A stretch of DNA of 64,000 nucleotides. Origin: CBDBLK01 sp965243145 (GTDB taxonomy: Bacteria; Bdellovibrionota; Bacteriovoracia; Bacteriovoracales; Bacteriovoracaceae). Below, in pieces: positions 15,726-24,799 of this stretch. A program made the position numbers and the translations under genes. The number at the start of each line of letters is the position of its first letter. Positions within the stretch are counted from its first letter, which is position 1. The notes beneath the pieces are model-generated. The model worked only from the letters and a program-made list of their open reading frames with translations, searched no databases and was not told where the DNA came from. The stretch lies in NCBI GenBank assembly GCA_965243145.1, contig CBDEUB010000002.1, positions 1 to 64,000 on the forward strand, read 5' to 3'.

Positions 15726-16283
15726 ATGAAGATGAAAATCAAAAAAATCGAGATCAAAACTAAGCAGAAACTTCCTCCCTGGCGCAATTCCGACGGGAGC
15801 AAAAAAACAGATTCCGAAATTTACTTGCTCGGCCAAAATTGGGATATGGAAACTTGGAATACCTACCTCAACGAAGACATTGGCAAGGTGGAAAATGAGG
15901 ATTACTGCTTAATTTCCATTTCAGGCCTTGAGAGTTTGCTAAAACTGAAAAAGGGCGAGGACAAGTTGGAATCGTACTCATCCCAGGCCAAAGGCATTAA
16001 TTTATCCGAACTCTTTGAAATTGCCCTGGAAGAACTTTCAGAGCGAGAATATTGCGTTTTGAAGGAAGTTTTTTGGAATGGCCAAAGTGTTGGAGAGGTT
16101 GCCCGAAAATTTAACATGTCCAAACGATCCATTTATGCCATCAAGGTCAACGCTTTGAAGAAATTAAAAATTACTTTAGTTTCCCAGGATTTGAAGCGCA
16201 AGTTTGAGTTTAGATTAAAGAATCATCAATATGGTCTCGGCCAAGGGATTCGTGATCAAAAACAGTTTTTGCAGGTGGTTTAA
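15726..16283 (+). CDS. Sigma-70 region 4-like regulator, second of two
   Basis: A 185-residue protein with a basic N-terminus and a C-terminal HTH similar to region 4 of sigma factors (LEELSEREYCVLKEVFWNGQSVGEVARKFNMSKRSIY, VNALKKLKITL). It resembles the product of 15235 in layout but has little identity outside the HTH. It stands alone between that gene and the virB2-like gene. ATG preceded by GAGGAGACGG. Confidence 0.65.
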   Translation: MKMKIKKIEIKTKQKLPPWRNSDGSKKTDSEIYLLGQNWDMETWNTYLNEDIGKVENEDYCLISISGLESLLKLKKGEDKLESYSSQAKGINLSELFEIALEELSEREYCVLKEVFWNGQSVGEVARKFNMSKRSIYAIKVNALKKLKITLVSQDLKRKFEFRLKNHQYGLGQGIRDQKQFLQVV

Positions 16284-16369
16284 AAATTATAATTCGGCAC
16301 TGATGCCTTGAGAGTTCAAACTATTTTTTAGCTTATGTCTGCGTAAAAAAGCGCAAAGAGGGGGGTTCT

Positions 16370-16684
16370 ATGGCCAAAAAAAATGATTTTCCGATCGTGT
16401 ATCCAAACATTTGTTTTTTTGTGGTGTCTTTGATTACGCTGCTTTTTCTTCCCGAATCCGGCCATGCCCAAAGTGCCTTCCAGGCAAAACTGGGAGGGCT
16501 GCGCGATGCCTTGATTGGAACCGTGCTCCCCATTGTCAGCACCATTGGATTGGTCTATGCGGCCATATTGTCCATCTCCGGATCAGGTGAAGCGAGGGGA
16601 AGGGTCATCGGGGTTATCTTTATGTCCATCATCGGATTCATGGCCAAATATATTATTGAATTTTTCCAGCGAATTGCGGGGTAG
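16370..16684 (+). CDS. virB2-like: VirB2/TrbC-like pilin
   Basis: A 104-residue protein: cleavable signal peptide ending near GHAQS, then two hydrophobic helices (LPIVSTIGLVYAAILSIS and IGVIFMSIIGFMAKYIIEFF) joined by a short GSGEARG loop. This is the standard shape of the major conjugation pilin. First gene of the secretion operon, 2 bases before virB3-like. ATG follows AGAGGGGGG. Confidence 0.8.
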   Translation: MAKKNDFPIVYPNICFFVVSLITLLFLPESGHAQSAFQAKLGGLRDALIGTVLPIVSTIGLVYAAILSISGSGEARGRVIGVIFMSIIGFMAKYIIEFFQRIAG

Positions 16685-16686
16685 GT

Positions 16687-17010
16687 ATGGAATCCCTCAA
16701 AACTTCCATAGTTCACCGAAACTTGGAGCGCAAACCCCGTTTGCTGGGGATGGAGATGCAAGATTTGGTTTTTGTGGCGTTGTTGGCCTCCATCCTCAAT
16801 CTCATTTTTGGGAAAACGGTGCTTGGCCCTTATGCCACATTTGGAGTGCCCACGCTTTTAAGTGTCATTCTCTTTTTCAGCAAGCGGGACAAACCGGACA
16901 ATTTTTTAGTGCATTGGCTGCAATACAACACCACGCCGGGATTTTACTCTAGCGGGGAAAAATCGAAACATATCCGCCACAGGGGTGGGCGAATCTATGG
17001 GAGAAGGTAG
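16687..17010 (+). CDS. virB3-like: VirB3/TraL-like inner-membrane protein
   Basis: A 107-residue protein with IVHRNLERKPRLLGMEMQDLVF near the start, one or two membrane helices (LVFVALLASILNLIFG, FGVPTLLSVILFF) and a basic tail. Length, topology and position between the pilin and the VirB4 ATPase support VirB3. It overlaps the next gene. Confidence 0.7.
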   Translation: MESLKTSIVHRNLERKPRLLGMEMQDLVFVALLASILNLIFGKTVLGPYATFGVPTLLSVILFFSKRDKPDNFLVHWLQYNTTPGFYSSGEKSKHIRHRGGRIYGRR

Positions 17011-19441
17011 AACAACATTCACGCCCCTGATCGATCTTCTGCCCTTTTGGCACATGGAAGACGATGGGATCGTTGTATTTAAAGACGGCTCCCTTGGGTA
17101 TGGGTTGAAAATTGAGGGTGTCGATATAGTTTCCTGGCCAAACGGACAGGTCAACTATTTAAACGAAAATTTGGAAAATCTCTTGGTTTCCTCCCAGGAG
17201 GGGATTCGCTTGCAGTTGTTTTATAAACTCTCCCACTCCGTAAGTGATATTTTGCAAGCGCATCGTACTATTTCCAAGGATGCCCCCACCAAATATATGC
17301 CGATCCGATCGGCACGGATCGATTTTTTCAAGCAAATGGAAGAGGGAAAGAACTTTTACCGCCCTGAAATTTATTGCTTTGTCAGAAGCAGGCCACACCA
17401 ATTTTCAAGAAGGAGATTCTGGGAATCGGAAAAACAATTTGAACAGATTACCCAAGGGCAGTTTGAAGATCACAAGAAAAAGTTTTTACGCTCTAAAAAT
17501 CAGGCCAGATCATCTTTAGAACACGCGGGCCTTGCACCTAGAGATTTAAGGCCAGCAGAATGGTACAAATTACTTTTTGATTTTTTCAATCCCGAACGCA
17601 GCGAAAAACACACATTGCCGACAATGCAAGGGAAAAGTGGGCCAGAAAATTGCTTTTTGTCCCACTTTTTGTTTACCGATCTTTCTATCTATAAAGATCA
17701 TCTCTGCTTGGGTAATTTCTTCGTCCGCAGCATTACCTTAAAAACCTTGCCCGAAGGAGAAAGCTACGCCGGCATGATGCATATTTTTTCTCAAAGTCTG
17801 CCCTTTCATTTTGCCATTACCCAAAACATCGAAATTTGCTCTCAAAAACGGGAGGCCGAAAAGTTGCGCTTCGGGCGGCGCATGGCCTATTCCATGGCAT
17901 CGGGTGCGAAAAACTTGAGCGACCTGGAAAGCGAATCCCAACTTAGACACACAGAAGAACTTATTTCCGAACTTATCGAAGGTTCCCGCAAGATCGTGGC
18001 ATCCGACTTTTGCATTACCATTTCGGCACTCTCCAAGGAAGAACTCGACGATAAAACCGATCATGTTTTTCGGGCATTTCAAGGCATGAATCATGCGGAA
18101 GGACTCGCTGAAACCTTACCCCTCAAAAGTATTTTTTTGGCCGCCGCTCCTGGAGTGTGTCAGGGGATTCGCACCATCAAGATGAAATCGGACAATTGCG
18201 CCCACCTCATGCCCGTTTATGCCACTTGGAAGGGAAATCAAAGGGCCACATGTCTTTTTGAGGGCCGTAGTGGAATGCCGTTTCAATACGATCCCTTTCC
18301 TGCTGAACTTCCCTCATGGAACTCCCTTATTTTTGCTAGCAGTGGCTCCGGCAAAAGTTTTTTTGTCCTCCAAATGGCCATGCAGTTTTTTGGACAGAAT
18401 CCCACTCCACGGATCGTCTGGATCGACAACGGAGCATCATGCAAACGGCTTCTCGACGAATCCCTTTTGGATGGCCAATTTATTGATTTGCATCCCGATT
18501 CTCCCATTTGCCTCAATATGTTTGATCTCCCCAAAGGCGAAACTCTCCCAGGCCCCTCAAAAATCAAACTCATTTTGGCCATACTTGAACAGATTTTAAG
18601 TGAAGACAGTCAAAAAGGGCTTCCCAAAAAACAAAGTGCACAACTTGAAGAGGCCATACACCGAGTTTATGAAGAATCTAAAAATACTCCCACTCTCAGT
18701 GACTTGAGAAACTTCTTGCAAAAGCACGAATCCAGCGAACTTCGAGACTATGCCCAAATTCTCTTTTCTTGGACGGGAAACCGCGCCTATGGCCGTATGT
18801 TGGATGGGCAAACCAATGTGGATTTTACTAAGGACTTAGTGGCCATAGAAATTAAGGGCCTTGATACTTATCCCGACTTGCAAAATGTCATGTTGCTTAA
18901 TTTTACCGAATTTATCAGGTCTGAGGCCTCATGCAATCCGGGGCAGTCAACCTTATTGATTATAGATGAGGCGTGGAAGCTATTGGAAACACCTTCGGGG
19001 CGCGCCTTCACTATAGAGGCCTACCGAACATTTAGAAAGTATGGTGCCGGCATTTGGTGCATTTCTCAGAATTATCGGGATTTTTTGAAAGATGAAGAAA
19101 TTTCCAATGCCCTTTTTCCCAACACCACCAGCACTTTTATCCTCAAGCAATCCCAGATTGATCGTGAGGATTTTCAAAAGAAACTGCGTCTCAACCATGC
19201 GGAAATGCAAACGATTGAAAGTCTCCAGTCGGTCAAAGGGGAGTTTTCCGAAGTCTTTTTAATCCAAAACGAGCATAAGGCCATTCTCCAAATTAAATCC
19301 GACCCTCTGGCCTACTATATCGCCACCAGTGATCCCATCGACAAAATGTTGATCGAAGAGATGAAGGATAAAAACCCAAATAAAAGTGAATTGGAAATTC
19401 TGCAAATTCTGGTGGAGCAAAAAAAGAAAGGCCAAAGATGA
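16997..19441 (+). CDS. virB4-like: VirB4/TraC-family conjugation ATPase
   Basis: An 814-residue ATPase that powers pilus assembly and substrate transfer at the inner membrane. Walker A FASSGSGKSFF lies near 448 and Walker B STLLIIDEAWKLL near 653. A TraC-like WCISQNYRDFL and FILKQSQIDREDF follow. The N-terminal half (DLLPFWHMEDDGIVVFKDGSLGYGLKIEG) matches the CagE/TraC N domain. Start taken at ATG 16997 after AGGGGTGGG; GTG 16985 is an alternative. It overlaps virB5-like by 4 bases (ATGA). Confidence 0.9.
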   Translation: MGEGRTTFTPLIDLLPFWHMEDDGIVVFKDGSLGYGLKIEGVDIVSWPNGQVNYLNENLENLLVSSQEGIRLQLFYKLSHSVSDILQAHRTISKDAPTKYMPIRSARIDFFKQMEEGKNFYRPEIYCFVRSRPHQFSRRRFWESEKQFEQITQGQFEDHKKKFLRSKNQARSSLEHAGLAPRDLRPAEWYKLLFDFFNPERSEKHTLPTMQGKSGPENCFLSHFLFTDLSIYKDHLCLGNFFVRSITLKTLPEGESYAGMMHIFSQSLPFHFAITQNIEICSQKREAEKLRFGRRMAYSMASGAKNLSDLESESQLRHTEELISELIEGSRKIVASDFCITISALSKEELDDKTDHVFRAFQGMNHAEGLAETLPLKSIFLAAAPGVCQGIRTIKMKSDNCAHLMPVYATWKGNQRATCLFEGRSGMPFQYDPFPAELPSWNSLIFASSGSGKSFFVLQMAMQFFGQNPTPRIVWIDNGASCKRLLDESLLDGQFIDLHPDSPICLNMFDLPKGETLPGPSKIKLILAILEQILSEDSQKGLPKKQSAQLEEAIHRVYEESKNTPTLSDLRNFLQKHESSELRDYAQILFSWTGNRAYGRMLDGQTNVDFTKDLVAIEIKGLDTYPDLQNVMLLNFTEFIRSEASCNPGQSTLLIIDEAWKLLETPSGRAFTIEAYRTFRKYGAGIWCISQNYRDFLKDEEISNALFPNTTSTFILKQSQIDREDFQKKLRLNHAEMQTIESLQSVKGEFSEVFLIQNEHKAILQIKSDPLAYYIATSDPIDKMLIEEMKDKNPNKSELEILQILVEQKKKGQR

Positions 19442-20118
19442 GAAAACAAATGGCCAAAATGGCGCTTGGGGTGTTTTTGACAACTTTCCATGCCTTTGGA
19501 TTTTCCGGTGCCGCACAGATTCCCTACCTTGCGCGTTTGATAACCGAAAGCGCTAAACGCCATGAACAGCTTAAAATGCTGATTGAACAATCCAAAAATC
19601 GCGACCAATTGCTCAAAACCATCAATCAAGGGATCGATAATGCCGTTGGAATTATCCAGCTTTCCCCCATCGAAGATGAAGGCGTACTGGAAGGATTAGA
19701 AACCACCCAAGAGAGAATCCAGGCGGTAGAGAAAATTTATGGTGCTATTCCTGAAAATCCCGAGTCTGCCATGCTCTCTTTACACGATCAAAGTGTAGCA
19801 GAGTCTATCAAGATCGTAAATGACCTTAAAAAATATGTTTCGGAACAAGAAAAAAACTCTCTTATGATCTCCAAACAGGCAACCCAGGCCAGTCCCAAAG
19901 GGGCACAAAGAATGGCCGCAGTTACGAATTCCCAAATTCTTCATGCTCTCTCTCAACTGATAAGAATTAATGGCCAAATTTTAAAACTGCAAAGCGAATT
20001 TTTAGCGACTGGGAATAAGTCCAGTAAAGATAGTGCCAGTCATTTTAACCAAATCAACTCAGAAATTGATTCTTGGTTAAATGCTCTGCCTACGGATGTC
20101 ACACTTCCCACATTTTAA
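19438..20118 (+). CDS. virB5-like: VirB5/TrbJ-like periplasmic protein
   Basis: A 226-residue protein with signal peptide (MALGVFLTTFHAFGFSGA) and long amphipathic helices (AKRHEQLKMLIEQSKNRDQLLKTINQG, EQEKNSLMISKQATQAS), as in VirB5/TrbJ. Identity is low, so the call relies on position between virB4-like and virB6-like and on overall shape. Start overlaps the ATPase stop. Confidence 0.6.
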   Translation: MRKQMAKMALGVFLTTFHAFGFSGAAQIPYLARLITESAKRHEQLKMLIEQSKNRDQLLKTINQGIDNAVGIIQLSPIEDEGVLEGLETTQERIQAVEKIYGAIPENPESAMLSLHDQSVAESIKIVNDLKKYVSEQEKNSLMISKQATQASPKGAQRMAAVTNSQILHALSQLIRINGQILKLQSEFLATGNKSSKDSASHFNQINSEIDSWLNALPTDVTLPTF

Positions 20119-20166
20119 AACAAGGGGGCCATAATTTTTAAATGGATTCCTGCAACAGTCACTCCC

Positions 20167-21114
20167 ATGCGAGCCGAAATAGTAGAAATCTACTGGGTGC
20201 TTATTACCATTATTGTTGTTGTCACCATTATTTTAAATTTTTTTAAAGTTGCCGAAGGGAATTTTAATCCCGCTCAAATCATCAAAAGAACGATCATCTC
20301 TATGATTCTTTTATGGACTTTCGACGAAACAATTAATGTCATAGGAACGGTAACAGAGGCCGTTATTAGCAAAATTGGAGGGATAGAAAATTGGCAGTCA
20401 ACATTTTTGGAGGCACAAAAAAAACTTGAATCTAAGGCCCCACTCTTGTTTAAGTATCGGCAACTGATCATCTATATATTAAACATAGTGTGCTTTTTAG
20501 TTTCTCTTATTGGTTATTATGTTATCAATGTTGTCATCAATTTCGTTTACACTATCCTTTATGTCTTGAGTCCGTTGCTCATTCTTGCCTATATTCCAGA
20601 ATCGACTTCCTATATTACTAAAAATTTATACAAAGGGATTTTAAATGTTTGTTCGTGGAAAATTTTATGGTCTATCCTTGGCGTACTTTTGTTTAAATTA
20701 ACCACCGTGCCAGAAATCCAACAATTAGATGGCCTCATTATGCAAGCACTGATCAATCTTTGCATCGGAATTTCCATGCTGTTAATTCCTTTCTTTGCCA
20801 ATAGTTTATTGAGCGATGGAGGATCGGGCATGGCCGCCATGATGGCCACTGTGGCGACTTCTCCAGTACGAAGAACGGTTAAAGGTATGCCCAAAAAGGC
20901 CATAAACGCGATTCGTCCCAGGAGAATCAATAACTACAGCAAAATGAAATCTAGCAATGCTGTGGAAAGGCCTAGGCCCAATCTTGATAATACTAAAGGA
21001 AATGAGAAAAGTTTGCAACTTCCTCCGCCTCGAAGAACACGAAATTTAGAACCCAGAAAACCCATAGAGTTTAACATGGAAGACAATTCTATCAACAGCA
21101 ACGAGCAACAATAA
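20167..21114 (+). CDS. virB6-like: VirB6/TrbL-like polytopic channel protein
   Basis: A 315-residue protein with five to six membrane helices (VLITIIVVVTIILNFF, IIKRTIISMILLWTF, LIIYILNIVCFLVSLIGYYVIN, YTILYVLSPLLILAYI, INLCIGISMLLIPFF) and a cytoplasmic basic tail with proline-rich end. Fits VirB6. The ATG 20167 has no ribosome binding site. An in-frame ATT at 20134 has AAGGGGG five bases upstream and would add 11 residues, so an ATT start is possible. Confidence 0.7.
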   Translation: MRAEIVEIYWVLITIIVVVTIILNFFKVAEGNFNPAQIIKRTIISMILLWTFDETINVIGTVTEAVISKIGGIENWQSTFLEAQKKLESKAPLLFKYRQLIIYILNIVCFLVSLIGYYVINVVINFVYTILYVLSPLLILAYIPESTSYITKNLYKGILNVCSWKILWSILGVLLFKLTTVPEIQQLDGLIMQALINLCIGISMLLIPFFANSLLSDGGSGMAAMMATVATSPVRRTVKGMPKKAINAIRPRRINNYSKMKSSNAVERPRPNLDNTKGNEKSLQLPPPRRTRNLEPRKPIEFNMEDNSINSNEQQ

Positions 21115-21128
21115 AAGGGAGGTATTTC

Positions 21129-21704
21129 TTGAAAACACGATTTACAGAAAACTGGGTAAAAATGAACCGTCTTTTGAAATTTTATCAAATGGCCTCTTCA
21201 ATATTGCTTTTAATGGGCCTTATTTTATCCATGGCCATATTCGTTTTGACAGATGACAGGACTGTGACGGTTGTTCTTCAAGAGGGAAAAGAGAGGAGTT
21301 ATTACATAGGAAGGCGTGAAGGGGTCGTTACTAAAAACGATGTTAAGGAATTTATTAAAACATTCATTCAAAATCGTTACACCTGGGAAGAATTTAATCC
21401 TGAAAAAATTATCGATCGAATCCGTTGCCTAACAACTTTGGCCCAGCAAAAAGAACTGATCAAATCTCTAGGAAAAAATAATTATCAAAACCAGGACGGT
21501 AAAAAAATAGAACAGTATGTGGCCTTTATCGTCCCTCGGGTGGAAAATACGGGTTCTTTTGTTTCTTTCGATCGCATCTTGAGAATCAACGGCAGTCCTC
21601 TCGCCGTGCCTCTGAATTTTTCTCTCGGCATTATTCAAGGACAGCGAACCCACTGCAACCCCATGGGCCTTTATGTCAGTAAAATTTTGGAGACAGATCA
21701 ATGA
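21129..21704 (+). CDS. virB8-like: VirB8/TraE-like inner-membrane assembly protein
   Basis: A 191-residue protein: short cytoplasmic N-terminus, one membrane helix (ASSILLLMGLILSMAIFVL) and a periplasmic domain with VTKNDVKEFIKTFIQNRYTWEEFNPE, FDRILRINGSPL and PLNFSLGIIQGQRT. This agrees with TraE/VirB8. Start at TTG 21129 follows GGGAGG at a good distance. It overlaps the next gene by 4 bases. Confidence 0.7.
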   Translation: MKTRFTENWVKMNRLLKFYQMASSILLLMGLILSMAIFVLTDDRTVTVVLQEGKERSYYIGRREGVVTKNDVKEFIKTFIQNRYTWEEFNPEKIIDRIRCLTTLAQQKELIKSLGKNNYQNQDGKKIEQYVAFIVPRVENTGSFVSFDRILRINGSPLAVPLNFSLGIIQGQRTHCNPMGLYVSKILETDQ

Positions 21705-22417
21705 AAAATCTCATTTTATTGTGGCCTATTTCTTTGGCCCTAATCGCCTGCTTTTCGGCCAGGCCATCGGTGCGAAACTTGACGATGAATGATGCCAAAA
21801 TGGAGGCCATTTTTACCACTCCAGGCATGAGCACTGTTTTACGCTTCCCTGAGAAACCCGGCAAAATTGTGGCCGGAAATCTCAACGCTTTTGAAATCGA
21901 ATTTGTTGAAAATGATGTAACCATTAGGCCCAAGGGCCATCATTCGACAAACCTTTTTGTCTACACCTCAAATAATACTTACGGCTTCCTTCTCACCGTA
22001 AGCAGGGATCGCAAAATTCACGATGATTTAGTGATCATTTGGTGGAAACCTAAAAAATCAGAACGCTACGCACTGGCGCGTCCAGGACAGACAAAAAACC
22101 TTGAAATTCCCTCGGTATTGAGTGCCAAGGTCGTCGAAATCAAAAAAATTGAAAACGGATTTATTGCTGTATCGATCACATTAAAAAACCAGACCTCCAA
22201 CAACATAAGAACCGGAGATATTCGACTTTTATTGGCACTCAGGAACGGCAAAAAACTATCTCCCCAAAAGGCCTATTTCAAAACGGCCTTTTTGAAACCG
22301 GACGAGGAAACCCAAGTCAAACTGATCTCCGTTTTCAAGGGTAAGATGCCGTTTGTGCTTACGCTTTTTTATAAAGGCCAGGCCCGCCGTCTTAGGCTTG
22401 ATGGAGTCCGAGAATGA
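21701..22417 (+). CDS. virB9-like: VirB9/TraK-like outer-membrane-complex lipoprotein
   Basis: A 238-residue protein with signal sequence and lipobox-like LALIAC (Cys at 17), then a beta-rich domain: GMSTVLRFPEKPGKIVAGN, FEIEFVENDVTIRPKG and TNLFVYTSNNTYGFLLTVS. These are typical of VirB9/TraK N domains. It probably contacts VirB10-like 22414. Part of a run of ATGA overlaps. Confidence 0.7.
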   Translation: MKNLILLWPISLALIACFSARPSVRNLTMNDAKMEAIFTTPGMSTVLRFPEKPGKIVAGNLNAFEIEFVENDVTIRPKGHHSTNLFVYTSNNTYGFLLTVSRDRKIHDDLVIIWWKPKKSERYALARPGQTKNLEIPSVLSAKVVEIKKIENGFIAVSITLKNQTSNNIRTGDIRLLLALRNGKKLSPQKAYFKTAFLKPDEETQVKLISVFKGKMPFVLTLFYKGQARRLRLDGVRE

Positions 22418-23358
22418 AACAGTTTTTGCAAAACCTTTGGAAAAAAGAGGGCGGCAAAAAGCTGTTGCGGCCAGAGGTGATAAGTTCTTTTCTCTGGGGC
22501 CTAACCGCCATTGTTTTTTGTGTGATGTGGTTTACTGGAGAAGAGGAACAAGGCTCCCAAGTGGACAGTGTAGAGGAACATTCACCTTCGGAAAAATTGT
22601 CTCAGGAAGAAATAAAAAATGAAGAGGTGATGGCATTTCCCGCTTCCAATGTTGAGGGAATGGCCTCTACTACAAAGAGAAAGAGGCGGACGGCAAAAAA
22701 AGCATTTGTCTATCCCACGAAATCCCAGGTGATAGTAAGGCAAGATGAAAAATCCGATAAAGTTGAGACAATCCCCGCGGGAACCTCGGCAGTGGGAAAA
22801 ATGCTCAACGCCATCGACACCAGGACTTTGGCCTTGGCCAGAGTTCTTTTACCCTACGGGATCACCCATAAGCAGGTGAGCAAAATTCCCCGCAACAGTG
22901 TGGCGGTGGGGATGCCTTTATTCCAGGAGAGTGGCAGAATAGTGATCAACTTTCAAAAGATCATTTTTCCCAATGGGGACAGTTTCGACTTCAAAGCACA
23001 GGCCTTGGATGCCCAAGATTTTTCCGCAGGGATTGAGGGGCATTATCACAATAATTTAGATTCCAAAATTGCTGTTGCCTCTGGCCTTTCTCTGGCCAGC
23101 AGAATCAGCGGGATTTTGGCACAAAAAGAATCTCTGGGAGGCGAATATGGCAGGATCACCGTTAAAAGCAATCTCAAGGATGCGGCACTGGACGGAGTTT
23201 CGCAAGTATTGGACGAAGAGGCCAAACGCCAACTTGATATGGCCCAGAGAGAGGCACAGACGGCCTATATCACCCTTAATAGGGACAAAGAGTTGATCGT
23301 GTCCCTCACAGAGGATTTTGAGTTTGGCATGATGACAGGGAGGGGAAATGGCCCATAA
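22414..23358 (+). CDS. virB10-like: VirB10/TraB-like scaffold protein
   Basis: A 314-residue protein with one N-terminal membrane helix (ISSFLWGLTAIVFCVMWFTG), a long charged periplasmic linker and a C-terminal VirB10/TrbI beta domain (FQESGRIVINFQKIIFPNGDSFDFKAQALD; ITLNRDKELIVSLTEDF). It spans the periplasm and links inner and outer membrane parts of the channel. It overlaps the FtsK-like gene by 11 bases. Confidence 0.75.
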   Translation: MKQFLQNLWKKEGGKKLLRPEVISSFLWGLTAIVFCVMWFTGEEEQGSQVDSVEEHSPSEKLSQEEIKNEEVMAFPASNVEGMASTTKRKRRTAKKAFVYPTKSQVIVRQDEKSDKVETIPAGTSAVGKMLNAIDTRTLALARVLLPYGITHKQVSKIPRNSVAVGMPLFQESGRIVINFQKIIFPNGDSFDFKAQALDAQDFSAGIEGHYHNNLDSKIAVASGLSLASRISGILAQKESLGGEYGRITVKSNLKDAALDGVSQVLDEEAKRQLDMAQREAQTAYITLNRDKELIVSLTEDFEFGMMTGRGNGP

Positions 23359-24799
23359 AAGGGGTTTTAATGCCGATGCCATCTTTCTCGCCGTCTACCG
23401 TGCCATAAAAATTGTCGTGGCCATCGTCTGGTTTGGCGTGAAAGTGGCACTGGAGAAGAGACTTTATTTGTATGCTCCCCCTCTTATTATTGTATTTGTG
23501 CCCCCGTTGGCCTTTCTTTTGGAAAATGTTTTGCCGGCAGAGCCGGCGAATGTTTGGGCCACAATACCAGAAGGGATACAGTTTGGGATTTTGTTTTGCA
23601 TTATATCGTTACTTTTTTTGTTTGCTCTTGGACTTTCTCTCTACCGAGAAATTGTGGCCTTGCAGACCTCCCTAGATTCCTTGGGACTCTCAAACGCCCA
23701 AGGAAAGATGCCGAGAGTAGTTTCCATTGAGGCCCGATCAGGCCTTAAAAAAATGGCCAGGATTGAAAGTTTCGGTATAGGCCCCGAGAATTATATTCGC
23801 AGGAAAGACGACCTTCAGGGCACCATGAATTGGGAAATTGAACAAATCGGGCGGGACGCAAACAATCCCATTTTTATTAAAATTCTCCTCACCAAAAAAA
23901 GACTTCCCCGCAAAATTGGACTTGCCTCGCTCATGGGAGAGATCGGCAGGCCTTATCAATTTGTGGTGGGGAAATCTCAAACGGGCGTGATCGTGGCCAA
24001 TCTCGAAGAATTGCCCCATCTCCTGATTGCCGGAGTGACGGGACGGGGAAAATCAACCTTTCTCAATTCCGTTTTAATGGCCCTTTTAAAATCGCCCAAA
24101 ATCAAAATCTACGGAATCGATCTCAAGATGGTCGAGTTGGCAATTTATAAAGACTTTCCCCATTTCAGAATGGAAGACACCATGGCCAGTGCACTTCAAT
24201 CCTTGAGAGGCCTTAAATCGGAAATGGAGGCCCGCTATGAGCATTTGGCACGGCATGGGTTGCGCAAGATAGATTCCATAAAAGGCCCCTTTGATCGCAT
24301 CGTGCTGGTGGTGGATGAATGTTCCGACCTTTTTGGCAAGGTAGAGAGAAACAGCATCGACTATAAAATGGTGTTGGAGTGCAGAGAAATCGCCAATATT
24401 TTGGCCAGAAAGGGGCGGGCCGCAGGCGTTCATCTCATTTTGGCCACTCAAAGGGCCTCGGCCAACAGCCTCGACAGTCGCATTTTGGCCAATATTCCGG
24501 CCAGAGTTTGCTTTAAAATGGCATCCGTTTCCAATTCGGTTTTAGTGATTGGAACCAAAGATGCCTTTCATTTGGAAGACATACCAGGAAGGGGATTGTG
24601 GTCTTTGGGAACTGAATTAAAAACTTTTCAGGCCCCTTTTATCACCATTGAAGAGATAAAAGGGGAAGTGCAAAAGATCAAAAACCGATCTCAAGAAAAT
24701 CAAGGCGAACTGGCCGAAAATTCAAATTTGGAAGTCAGAAATTTTGGGCCTCAAACAGAGCAAAATCAGAAAAGTGGGGGAACAAAATGCATAAGTTAG
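23348..24799 (+). CDS. FtsK/SpoIIIE-like DNA translocase used as coupling protein
   Basis: A 483-residue protein with two N-terminal membrane helices (LYAPPLIIVFVPPLAFLLENVL; IQFGILFCIISLLFLFALGLSL) and an FtsK motor domain. Walker A is GVTGRGKST near 228, with KIYGIDLKMVEL after it. Walker B is IVLVVDECSDLF near 317, followed by GRAAGVHLILATQRASA and a PGRGLWSLG tail. FtsK-type motors drive conjugation in actinomycete elements. Here it occupies the VirD4 position between the VirB channel and the relaxation gene, suggesting it couples DNA to the channel. A remnant of the same gene lies at 2309-2551. Confidence 0.85.
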   Translation: MAHKRGFNADAIFLAVYRAIKIVVAIVWFGVKVALEKRLYLYAPPLIIVFVPPLAFLLENVLPAEPANVWATIPEGIQFGILFCIISLLFLFALGLSLYREIVALQTSLDSLGLSNAQGKMPRVVSIEARSGLKKMARIESFGIGPENYIRRKDDLQGTMNWEIEQIGRDANNPIFIKILLTKKRLPRKIGLASLMGEIGRPYQFVVGKSQTGVIVANLEELPHLLIAGVTGRGKSTFLNSVLMALLKSPKIKIYGIDLKMVELAIYKDFPHFRMEDTMASALQSLRGLKSEMEARYEHLARHGLRKIDSIKGPFDRIVLVVDECSDLFGKVERNSIDYKMVLECREIANILARKGRAAGVHLILATQRASANSLDSRILANIPARVCFKMASVSNSVLVIGTKDAFHLEDIPGRGLWSLGTELKTFQAPFITIEEIKGEVQKIKNRSQENQGELAENSNLEVRNFGPQTEQNQKSGGTKCIS

